DNA of 64,000 nucleotides from the NCBI RefSeq assembly GCF_018613725.1, contig NZ_JAGGPS010000004.1, forward strand, positions 62,001 through 126,000. Direction: 5' to 3'. Every line of letters starts with the position of its first letter. The first letter of the stretch is position 1. Below, piece after piece: positions 24,304 through 32,052 of this stretch. The stretch is from Hymenobacter sp. ISL-91. Its GTDB lineage: Bacteria; Bacteroidota; Bacteroidia; Cytophagales; Hymenobacteraceae. The translations under genes were made by a program, and so were the position numbers. A model generated the notes under the pieces. It was not told the DNA's origin. It made no database searches and saw only the letters and a list, made by a program, of their open reading frames with translations.

Positions 24304-25764
24304 CTACACCGGCTTCACGCCACCAAATAGCTTGTCCATGAACCGCTGGAAGCTGTTCTTGGAGGTAGCCTTTACCAGCACCATGTTCAGGTTGGAAATT
24401 TCGGCCAGCAGCTTGGCCTGAATCTGGGAATCCAACTCCACTTTGCGGAGCAGCTCGCGCTGGGTGGCGGTTACGTCGCGGCTGAGGTCGGCCTGCTGGG
24501 CATTGAGGTTCTGGAAGGGCTCCAGCTGCTTGAGCAGCTTCTCGAAGATGTTGTCGGCGTTGAGCTGTTGGTAGTACTGCTGCCACTTTTCGTAGGCCAG
24601 CTGGGCCTGCCGCTCGTTCTGGGCCTGGCGCTGGGTGAGGATGTCGGCCAGATTCACGCCGGCCTGGTCGATGTGCTGCTCGGCCCGGTCGCGCAGGTTG
24701 CGCAGCTCTACCTGGTGCTTCTGGAAGAAATCCAGCATCAGCTGCACGGCGTTATTGCCGCCGCCTACGTACTGGCCCAAATCGTTGATGCCCTTCTCGA
24801 AGCCCCGCAACCGGTCGAGTATCCCGTTCACACTCTGCGCCGACTGGTAGCCGTTTTCGAGCATCTGGTTGAGTTGCTGCTGATAGCCGGTGAAGGCGGC
24901 AAACATGTCGGCCGACTCGCGCACTTTCTCAAACACGGCAATATTAGCGGCGGCCATCTTGTCGTAGCCGATAGTATCGAGGCGTTCCAGAAAGTCGCTC
25001 TGCACCCGGATATTCTCCGTTACCTTGTCCATGAGCGGGTTGAACAAATCAACCTGGCCCACAAACTGCTGGTTGAAGGCATCGAGCACCGACTTGAGGT
25101 TACTCAGGCTGCCGGCCATATCGGAGTGCAGAATGGGCAGCAGCCGCACCTGCAGCACGGTGTAATACTGGTTCTGGCGGCCGTCGAGCTGGCGGCGGGC
25201 CTCGCGCAGCAGCCCGTTGCCGAGCAGCGTGAGTAGCAGCCCCACAAACGAGCCGGTCATGGCAATCAGTACCCCGGTCAGGAAGGGTGTCAGCGAATTA
25301 TCATCCGACACGCCGTTGCGGGCAATGCCCACGAGGCCCAGAATCACACCCAGGAACGTACCCAGCAAACCCAAGTACAGCGGAGTCGAGACGTTGGCCT
25401 GCACCTCGTTGTCGAGCACCTGGCTGCGGCGCTCCGAAATGTCCTTCAGAATCCCGAAATCGGCCGCCGCGCCCTTGTTGTGGCGCAGGTAGTCGTTGGT
25501 ATCGAGCAGAATTTCCTCGAACTCTACTGAGGCGTTATCAGCCTTGAGCAGAGTAGCCGGGTAGGCATCGGCGGGCGCATCGGCGGCATATTCGGGTAGG
25601 TCGCGGCCATCGGCCAGCACGAGGCGCTGCTCTACCCGCAGGGCCTCGCGGGGTGGGTACAGCTGGCCCAGATGGCGCGTTTTGGCCCGCGTCTGCAGAA
25701 ACGTGCGAATCTGCAGGCCCACCACCACAACGACGACCAATACTTCGAGGATAATTTCGAGCAT
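24304..25764 (-). CDS. MotA/ZorA-like channel protein with long helical tail
   Basis: A 486-residue protein from the ATG at 25764. A first helix (residues 3-21, LEVLVVVVVVGLQI) is followed by a 100-residue cytosolic insert, then two helices at about 128-148 and 159-187 with the MotA/TolQ/ZorA hallmarks LGLLGTFLGVILGLVG and LTPFLTGVLIAMTGSFVGLL. The remaining 300 residues are mostly helical and Gln-rich, much like the long cytoplasmic tail of ZorA. With the MotB-like partner it would form a proton-driven 5:2-type unit. The order with tubulin-like and Hsp70-like genes is unlike flagellar, Tol or Zorya loci. The cytoplasmic tail may touch those NTPases, an inference. Confidence 0.82.
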   Translation of the reverse strand: MLEIILEVLVVVVVVGLQIRTFLQTRAKTRHLGQLYPPREALRVEQRLVLADGRDLPEYAADAPADAYPATLLKADNASVEFEEILLDTNDYLRHNKGAAADFGILKDISERRSQVLDNEVQANVSTPLYLGLLGTFLGVILGLVGIARNGVSDDNSLTPFLTGVLIAMTGSFVGLLLTLLGNGLLREARRQLDGRQNQYYTVLQVRLLPILHSDMAGSLSNLKSVLDAFNQQFVGQVDLFNPLMDKVTENIRVQSDFLERLDTIGYDKMAAANIAVFEKVRESADMFAAFTGYQQQLNQMLENGYQSAQSVNGILDRLRGFEKGINDLGQYVGGGNNAVQLMLDFFQKHQVELRNLRDRAEQHIDQAGVNLADILTQRQAQNERQAQLAYEKWQQYYQQLNADNIFEKLLKQLEPFQNLNAQQADLSRDVTATQRELLRKVELDSQIQAKLLAEISNLNMVLVKATSKNSFQRFMDKLFGGVKPV

Positions 25765-25809
25765 AGAACTACAAATAACGCTATTACTCAGCGGCAGGCC
25801 GCTAAACAT

Positions 25810-25907
25810 GTCATCCTGAGTGAAGCGAAAGACCTTAACACATGTAAACGAATCGTGGCTACGGTCGTTTTCGCGCGATAAGGTCCTTCGCTTCGCTCAG
25901 GATGACT
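25810..25907. repeat. Intergenic inverted repeat, GTCATnCTGAG family
   Basis: Imperfect inverted repeat with arms around 25810-25837 and 25880-25907 (GTCATCCTGAG...GACCTT and complement) in the 156-bp gap between the MotA-like gene and the Pro/Ala-rich gene. Third copy of this family in the window. Confidence 0.8.
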
Positions 25908-25920
25908 GATTGGTTTTTTT

Positions 25921-27396
25921 CTACTCGAACCGGATAGCGGCTTTCTGCTCGATCTGCCAGCTGCCGGCTACTTTGCGCAGCACGCCTTCTTCCTCGGTTA
26001 CAATACGGGTAACCGGCTCGGTGGGCTGCTGATAGCGGCAGGCCTCGCGCAGCGAATACTGGGCACTCTGGATGGCGTAGGCGTGGATAGCGGAGTTAGG
26101 CGTGACGTTGAACGTCGCCAACTCGGGCCACTGCGGGTCGAAGTGCAGTTCGTAAATGCTGTCGTGCTGGGGCTCATCGGCAAGGTCGTACTCGCTGAAC
26201 GCCCCATTCACCGGCACCTTCACGTAGCGCGTAAACTGCGCCCGGGCGGCGGGCTGGGTCGGCTCAGGCGCCGGGGTAACCGGAGCAGGATCGGGCAGCT
26301 GTACGGGCGGCACTAAGCTCTCGAACTCGTCGCGCGGGGCAGCAGTGGGCGAGCCGGCCGGAATAGCAGCCGGCGAGGCCGACACTTCCGATAGGCTAGC
26401 CGGAGCCTCCGCAACCCGTACTTCGGCCGGCGCCACTGGCTCAGGCGCGGGCACCGGAGTTGGCGCAACGGGTGGGGCCGATGCTGCTGGTGCCGGAGCT
26501 GCCGGGGCCGGCGATGGGGCCGGAATGGGCTGAGAAGTAGCCTTAGCGGCGGGTTGCGACGGGCGCTGCTCCAGCTCCTCGGCGACGCGCTGGGCTACCA
26601 GTTTCTCCACTTCCCGACGCTGGGCCAGCGTCAGCTGGCCCGCCACGGTGCCGGGGCTGGCTACCGATTTCATGGCGTCAATATCTGTGCGGTGCCGGCC
26701 CAGGCGGTTGGCCAGGTCGGCTACTTTACGGCTCTGCAGCCAGAATAGCACCAGGCCCAGCAGCGCCAGAATCAGGGCCAGCGGGGCGAATAGCTTGTCC
26801 ATCACGCTTTCGCCCACGCCGCTGGCAGCCGTTGGCTGGCTGGCTACGCCCGCATCGTTCAGCCCTGCCTCACCAGTGGCGGTGGTTTCGTCGAGGTTGG
26901 CGGCGGTATCGGCCGTAGTGGCGGCTGGTTCGGTACCGGCTAGGTCGCTGATGGGTGTGCCGCTGTTTACGTAGCTGTTGAGGTTCGTTTCAAGAGTCGC
27001 CAAGCGCTGCATCCGGGCCGGGTCGGCGCGGCGGGCAGCCGATCCTTTCAGCTTATTGATGATTTCCGACGTCAGCTTTTGCACCCGCGCCTCATTGCTC
27101 CCAAGGCCCGCGTACATGGTGCCACGGCCTTCGAGGGGCTGGTAGAGCAGGCTATACACCTTCTGGCTATCGGCTTTGATGCTGGTTTCAAAAGCCTTAA
27201 GCGAGCTGCCGCAGCTTAGCTTGTCCTTGAGGTTAGGCCGGCCATTGTCGTCGTACACGTAGCGGGCAGCAGCGCACCAGATCTGCACCTTCTGCTCGTC
27301 GAGCGTGGGCTGGCCGGGGGCAGTCTGGGCCGAAGCAGCGCCAGCCATTAGCAATAAGCCGGTGAGCAGAGAAGTAGCGTGGCGGGAAAGAGTCAT
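25921..27396 (-). CDS. Signal-peptide, single-span protein with Pro/Ala-rich linker
   Basis: An unrecognised 491-residue protein. A cleavable signal peptide (to about residue 24, GAASAQ) is followed by a periplasmic domain of about 170 residues with two cysteines (Cys41, Cys62), one membrane helix at 202-221 (LFAPLALILALLGLVLFWLQ), a short charged helix (258-278), a Pro/Ala/Val-rich linker (about 280-385) and a compact C-terminal domain of about 100 residues (FTRYVKVPVNG to KAAIRFE). The topology implies a periplasmic N-part and cytosolic C-domain, so it could link envelope and cytosolic parts of the locus. It lies between the Hsp70-like and MotA-like genes on the same strand. Confidence 0.75.
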   Translation of the reverse strand: MTLSRHATSLLTGLLLMAGAASAQTAPGQPTLDEQKVQIWCAAARYVYDDNGRPNLKDKLSCGSSLKAFETSIKADSQKVYSLLYQPLEGRGTMYAGLGSNEARVQKLTSEIINKLKGSAARRADPARMQRLATLETNLNSYVNSGTPISDLAGTEPAATTADTAANLDETTATGEAGLNDAGVASQPTAASGVGESVMDKLFAPLALILALLGLVLFWLQSRKVADLANRLGRHRTDIDAMKSVASPGTVAGQLTLAQRREVEKLVAQRVAEELEQRPSQPAAKATSQPIPAPSPAPAAPAPAASAPPVAPTPVPAPEPVAPAEVRVAEAPASLSEVSASPAAIPAGSPTAAPRDEFESLVPPVQLPDPAPVTPAPEPTQPAARAQFTRYVKVPVNGAFSEYDLADEPQHDSIYELHFDPQWPELATFNVTPNSAIHAYAIQSAQYSLREACRYQQPTEPVTRIVTEEEGVLRKVAGSWQIEQKAAIRFE

Positions 27397-27426
27397 AGGG
27401 AGGGGGAAATCAATATTTCAGAGCGA

Positions 27427-27849
27427 CTACAGATTCGCGAAATAGTAGGTAAAGCTCACCAGCGTATCCCCGTTCACTTGCTCAAGTTTGCGGAGAAAAT
27501 CCTGCTTATTAAACGGGCCAAGTATATTCTTACGCGCTACTTCTCGGTCAGCCCCAGATATTATTCGAGCAATATAGTATTGCTCATTTGGGGGAGAAGT
27601 TAACATGATGAGGCACTTTTTGCTGAAGCCAATATTGCTTAGAGTACGAGGAAAAAGAGCATCAGCAAGGCCAAATTTCTCGTCATGGAAGTGCAGGTAA
27701 GCATCTTTCATTGGCTCTTCCCATCCTCCATCCAGACCAGAAACGTAGTAGTTACCCACAATCTGTTCATCCTCATATTCATCGCCCCAAAAGCAGGCCG
27801 TCAGAATCAGCAGTAGCGGAAGCAGCAATAAGCTTCTATGAATACTCAT
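27427..27849 (-). CDS. Small lipoprotein of unknown function
   Basis: A 140-residue lipoprotein (lipobox LILTAC, Cys19) with no family I recognise. The mature part contains NYYVSGLDGGWEEPM, YLHFHDEKFG and a C-terminal DTLVSFTYYFANL. Its DNA is lower in GC than the flanking genes. It sits 20 bp downstream of the Hsp70-like gene and 30 bp upstream of the Pro/Ala-rich gene on the same strand, so it is likely co-transcribed, but the composition suggests it joined the operon later. Confidence 0.65.
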   Translation of the reverse strand: MSIHRSLLLLPLLLILTACFWGDEYEDEQIVGNYYVSGLDGGWEEPMKDAYLHFHDEKFGLADALFPRTLSNIGFSKKCLIMLTSPPNEQYYIARIISGADREVARKNILGPFNKQDFLRKLEQVNGDTLVSFTYYFANL

Positions 27850-27869
27850 GGACCAGCGCTATTTAACTT

Positions 27870-30800
27870 TTACGCCTGCAACTCTCGGCTTAGGTTATAC
27901 AACGCCTGTTTGAGCGGCAGGAAGAACAGCGTTTCCGGCAACGTTTCATCAGCGGAGAGCTGACGCTGGAACTGGTGCAGACCCAGGCTCAGACTGTCTT
28001 CGATTTCGCGGAGCAGGATATCCTTCACGCGCTGCCGGTCTACGTCGACGCCTACTTCGCGCAGGTAGGGCGCTACTTCGTCGCCTTCGAGCACGAGGGT
28101 GAGGTAGTCGCGCACGTTGGCCAGCACCTGGTCTTTTAGGTTCGCATCGACTTGGTTAAGCTTAAGGCGCTGCTGGTTTAGCTCGCCTCCTTCAACAGTG
28201 CCGCTGTATTTGACCGATTGGATGCTGTCGTAGTCGGCGTGGCTGGCTTTTTCCTCATAGAGCACACCACCGTTGGTGGTGGCTTCCTTGGGGTTGTCGG
28301 CCAGGATAACGCGGAAGTTGTGGGGCGGCTCCACGCCCGTCACGGCCTGGAATATGGCCTTCGTAATCTTTTCGATGGCCACCAACGAGCTTCCGCCGGC
28401 CAGCAAACGCAAATACAGGCTGCCCTTGCCCGAGAAGCAGAGGTAGCGCGGCGTTTTCAGGCCGAGGTGCTTGGTGAGCTGGGCCGTGTGGTAGATGATG
28501 CTGGTGTAGTGCAGGTAAAACAGCACCCGCAGCTGCCGGCCTCGGCCCAACCCGAGGGCCTGAGTAAAGCGTAGCGCATCATCGTACTTAAAGAGCAGGC
28601 TCGTTACGTCGGCCGAGCCGAAATCGGAGTTGCTGAGCGCGGCGCGCAGATAGCCCTTGTACTCCTGGTTCTGCTCCGAGTCGGGCAGACTTTCCACATG
28701 GCTCACGCCGAGACGGAGCAGGCCGTTCTGCTTGGGTGCGCCCTGCACGCGGGCGTAGCCGTCGCCCCACAGGTCGTCGCCGGCAAAGCGGAACGAGGTG
28801 CTGTAGGCCGGTTTCTGGTCGGCGAAGAGCAGCAAATCGGTGGTGCCGCCGCCGATGTCGATGTTGACCACGTTCTCGTCGCGGTTGGGCACTACCTGGT
28901 TGGTGGCGGTGAGGTAGTAGTAGGGAGCCACCGATTCGGTGAGGCACACGGTGGGGCGGTTGGCCTTGAACACCTGCCGGAACGCCTCGTCCCAGACCTG
29001 CTGGAACTGGTTACGCAGGAAGCCGTCGAAGCTCAGCGGCGCGAACCACACCACGCGGGTATCTTCCAGAATCCCGCCGTGCAGGGCCGCCTTGTGGCGC
29101 AGCAGCAGCAGAATTTCCTTGAAGAACGCCTCAATGCGCGCAACGCCCTTGGGGTCGAGCTCGGCGCTCCACTTCAGGTTGGTGATGAAGCGATTCTGGG
29201 GCAGTTCGGCAGTGGTTTCGGTGTTGATGCTGAAGCCGATGTTGATGTTGCTGAGCACCTTGGCCGGCTCGTTGGCAAACGAGGTGGTTTCGCACACCGC
29301 AGTCCGAATCGGGAACTCGTACACCGACCCGCCCTCGCCGATAAAGCTGGGCACGAACTCGCGGTTTTGCAGCGTGGCCACGTCGGAGTTCAGCTGCCCG
29401 GCCCCAAAGCGGTAGCGCTGGGCGGCCGATTGGCCGGCGTCGGCCAGCGGGGCGCTCAGCCACTCCACCTGCACATCGGCCTCGCCAATGGTGAGCGGGC
29501 GCGGGTGGGCGCTCGGCGAATCGGCGTAGGCGACGTGGGTGTTGGTGGTGCCGAAATCAACGGCGAAGGTGAAGCGGCGGGTGCCCCGGTCGAGGGTGCG
29601 CCAGCGCGGCACAAACAGGCCCCGGGCCGGCTCGGCGCCCAGCGTGGCGGGTGGGCAGGTCAGTTCGGCCAGGTCGAAATGGGTGCCGGTGATTTCGTAG
29701 TAGGTGCTGCCGGCAGTGGCTACGCTTTTCTGGGTGCGCTCGTAGCGGGTGGCACGGCGGGCGGCGCCTTGCTCCGTGATTCGCTCCCCATTTACGAAAA
29801 ACGTGAGGTCGTAGCGGCGGTTGAGCATGGTGGGCGCGTTGTCGGCATCCACCAGCATTACCTTGCAGAGGTCGTTGAACTCGGGCTGGTAGCTCACCTT
29901 GTAGAAGGGGAACACGCCCACGCCCACGTTGGCCTTCACGATACGGCCCTTCTCCAGAATCTCGCGGCCCTGGGCATCCTTGGGGTTCTGCGGATTGGTG
30001 TAGTAGCTACGTTCGAAGGTGATGAAGCGACCCGCCTGCACCGGCACCCGTAACTGCACGCGCACGTGGCTCAGGTCGATGGTGAAGGTGAGCAGCTCGG
30101 CCAGCTCGTTTTCGGTGAAGTACTCGAAAAACGCCTGCTTCAGGGGCAGCAAGTATGGGAACCGTGCCCGGCCCTGCCCGTCGGCCCCGTACTGGAACGT
30201 GACGTTGCCGGTATGGAAACGCTGGGTGTTCAGTTCGTAGGGCAACTCCACCAGCGAGTCTTCCAGTAAGTCGCCCACCGTGATGTAGGGGTACTTGAAG
30301 CCCTTGCCGGGCAACACCCGGTTTTCCAGGGCCAGCTCATCGTGGTAGGGCACTGGCGTGCGGTCATCCCAGGGTTGGCCGTTGAGGTAGTTGGCCCCGG
30401 GCATGGTTAGGTTGGGGCGCAGTACCAATGGGCGCGGCCGGCCGGAGCCAGCTTCGCGAGTGGGCTGGATGAACAGGTCGGAGCTGGTCACGGCCGACTG
30501 GTCGGCACGGCCGGGCAGGGGCACGCCCTTCACACTCACTAGGTTGCCCTGCACATCGGCCAGGGCCGGGTAGCGGGCCGCGAACTGCTGGGCCGTCCGG
30601 TCGCCCTGCATCTGGAGCTGGTTGATTTTCGCGCGGTCGAGGCCGGCGTACACGCTGCCGGCAAACTCGCGGCGCTGCAAGGCCGGATACGCCAGAAACA
30701 GCTCGTACACAAACTCCCGGAACTGCGGGTCGCGGTCCTGGAGCAGCACGGTCTGGTGGTCGAAGTAGTGGCCACGGGCGTGGGGCCGCTCCAGATCCAG

Positions 30801-31337
30801 CGCCCCCACGCCGGGGCCAGTGAAGAGTATTGTGAGCGGCGAGGTGCCACCCAGCAGCCGCGTCCCGCCTGCCAGCTCTGGCGACTCATAGTACACCAGA
30901 TACATGTCGGTGAAGTCGCGGAACCGCTCGTCCTGCATATACAGCTGCAAGGTTTCGCCCAGCAGGCGCGTGCCTTCCTGCTGCTTCATCCGCTGAATCT
31001 CGGCCTCCGCGTTCCAGCGGCGCAGTGTGATTTTGCGGCCCGCCTGAGTATAGAGGTGGTAGTTGTAGAGCAGCTCCAGCAAGTCCCAGAAATGGGTTGT
31101 CAGCTCGTGGTACACCGAGCCGGGGTTTTGCTGTCCCTCCCGGGCCAGGAAATCGAAGGCTGTCTCAAACAGGTGCATCCGCGCAAACGGCGTCGGGATG
31201 CTCACCGCCAGGTTGCGCGACTTGCCGCCCGCCGGGTCAGTTACGGTGTTGATTTCGGTGCTCGTGACGGGGGCGGTTTTCTGCCAGCCCTGCACTTGCT
31301 GGGAGCCGTTGTTGTGTAAGCGAAGGACTTTGGGCAT
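27870..31337 (-). CDS. Giant Hsp70/actin-fold ATPase with novel N-terminal region
   Basis: A 1155-residue protein without signal peptide or membrane helix. The C-terminal half is an actin/Hsp70-type ATPase: phosphate-1 loop FAVDFGTTNTHVAYA (591-605), phosphate-2 loop NIDIGGGTTDLLLF (825-838), and an adenosine-type motif LCFSGKGSLYLRLL further on. The first 580 residues match nothing I know; they contain HFWDLLELLYNYHLYTQAGR, a beta-rich middle and a VPVQAGRFITFERSYYTNPQ region. Size and architecture recall SrfB of the proteobacterial srfABC loci, also an Hsp70-like protein, but this is only a hypothesis. No DnaJ or GrpE partner is nearby. Its neighbours are the tubulin-like gene (upstream, beyond the transposase) and stator-like genes downstream. 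Confidence 0.8.
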   Translation of the reverse strand: MPKVLRLHNNGSQQVQGWQKTAPVTSTEINTVTDPAGGKSRNLAVSIPTPFARMHLFETAFDFLAREGQQNPGSVYHELTTHFWDLLELLYNYHLYTQAGRKITLRRWNAEAEIQRMKQQEGTRLLGETLQLYMQDERFRDFTDMYLVYYESPELAGGTRLLGGTSPLTILFTGPGVGALDLERPHARGHYFDHQTVLLQDRDPQFREFVYELFLAYPALQRREFAGSVYAGLDRAKINQLQMQGDRTAQQFAARYPALADVQGNLVSVKGVPLPGRADQSAVTSSDLFIQPTREAGSGRPRPLVLRPNLTMPGANYLNGQPWDDRTPVPYHDELALENRVLPGKGFKYPYITVGDLLEDSLVELPYELNTQRFHTGNVTFQYGADGQGRARFPYLLPLKQAFFEYFTENELAELLTFTIDLSHVRVQLRVPVQAGRFITFERSYYTNPQNPKDAQGREILEKGRIVKANVGVGVFPFYKVSYQPEFNDLCKVMLVDADNAPTMLNRRYDLTFFVNGERITEQGAARRATRYERTQKSVATAGSTYYEITGTHFDLAELTCPPATLGAEPARGLFVPRWRTLDRGTRRFTFAVDFGTTNTHVAYADSPSAHPRPLTIGEADVQVEWLSAPLADAGQSAAQRYRFGAGQLNSDVATLQNREFVPSFIGEGGSVYEFPIRTAVCETTSFANEPAKVLSNINIGFSINTETTAELPQNRFITNLKWSAELDPKGVARIEAFFKEILLLLRHKAALHGGILEDTRVVWFAPLSFDGFLRNQFQQVWDEAFRQVFKANRPTVCLTESVAPYYYLTATNQVVPNRDENVVNIDIGGGTTDLLLFADQKPAYSTSFRFAGDDLWGDGYARVQGAPKQNGLLRLGVSHVESLPDSEQNQEYKGYLRAALSNSDFGSADVTSLLFKYDDALRFTQALGLGRGRQLRVLFYLHYTSIIYHTAQLTKHLGLKTPRYLCFSGKGSLYLRLLAGGSSLVAIEKITKAIFQAVTGVEPPHNFRVILADNPKEATTNGGVLYEEKASHADYDSIQSVKYSGTVEGGELNQQRLKLNQVDANLKDQVLANVRDYLTLVLEGDEVAPYLREVGVDVDRQRVKDILLREIEDSLSLGLHQFQRQLSADETLPETLFFLPLKQALYNLSRELQA

Positions 31338-31359
31338 GTTATTTCCGGGGTTCCAAGTT

Positions 31360-31492
31360 CCCAGGGTTGAAACCCTGGGCTAGTTAGCGGTTCTATTCTT
31401 ATTGACCGATGTCTCAGGGCTAAAGCCCTGGGCTAGTCAGCGAGACGTTGAATGACAACGCTCCGTAGCCCAGGACTTCAGCCCTGGGGCAC
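31360..31492. repeat. REP hairpins on the 3' side of the RAYT gene
   Basis: Three short hairpins of one family: 31360-31387, 31412-31440 (both same orientation, core CAGGGCTAAAGCCCTGGGCTAG) and 31463-31492 (opposite orientation). The segment 31441-31452 is repeated inverted at 31948-31959 on the other side of the transposase gene. This is the layout of REP sequences bracketing a REP-associated transposase. Confidence 0.85.
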
Positions 31493-31510
31493 TGGAGAAT
31501 TCAGGCTGGG

Positions 31511-31939
31511 CTACGATACCCGCGCCATCTTTTCCAACATTTCCATTTCCTGCCAGTAATCTTGTTCTTGATGGTGCTTTTCCTGATTGCGAATGTAGTT
31601 GCGCACCCGCTCCACGTGCGATGGACTTACAGAAAATGCACCGTAGCCATTCTGCCAGCCAAAGGTGAAATCCGTTAGTTGCTGCTCATTCACCCAGTGG
31701 GCACTTTTACCCTTGAGTTGTTGCATCACCAAGTCGAGCCGGTCAGTAGTACGCAACGAAAGCAGACAGTGAATGTGGTCGTATATGCCGTTCAGAAAGT
31801 CGAGGTGGATGTTATCCTTTTCAGCAATATGCCGAATCTGATTAAATACCAACGGTTTCAACTTAGCCGTCAGCCAGGGCTGCCGGTTTTTAGTTGCCCA
31901 CGTTACATGTACCCACAACGACTGAAAAACGTGGCTCAT
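31511..31939 (-). mobile_element. REP-associated tyrosine (Y1/HUH) transposase, RAYT
   Basis: A 142-residue transposase of the IS200/RAYT superfamily. It shows SLWVHVTWATKNRQPWL at the N-terminus, the metal-binding HUH motif as HIH at 55-57 (YDHIHCLL), WQNGYGAFSVS near 95-105, and the catalytic Tyr115 in RNYIRNQEKHH. All catalytic residues are present, so it may be active. RAYTs are single-copy enzymes thought to spread REP hairpins. It is flanked by five hairpins of one family and lies inside the NTPase/stator locus, between the tubulin-like and Hsp70-like genes on the same strand, where it does not interrupt either reading frame. Confidence 0.9.
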
Positions 31940-31967
31940 GCTGCTGTTTCAACGTCTCGTTCTAGAT

Positions 31968-32047
31968 TCCCAGGGCTAAAGCCCTAGGCTATGCAACCTT
32001 TTCATTCAACGACTCGCTGACTAGCCCAGGGCTTTAGCCCTGGGACA
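31968..32047. repeat. REP hairpins on the 5' side of the RAYT gene
   Basis: Two hairpins, 31968-31995 and 32017-32047, with the same CCCAGGGCT/AGCCCTGGG core as those downstream, in opposite orientation to each other. They end 6 bp before the stop codon of the tubulin-like gene. Confidence 0.85.
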
Positions 32048-32052
32048 CAAGG

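Noticed and set aside
23305-25764. Zorya anti-phage system
   Set aside because: Only ZorA/ZorB-like proteins are present; no ZorC, ZorD helicase or ZorE nuclease occurs nearby. The partners are tubulin-like, Hsp70-like and vWA-like.
28698-30053. 451-codon open frame opposite the Hsp70-like gene
   Set aside because: Shadow frame; the opposite strand has clear ATPase motifs over the same bases.
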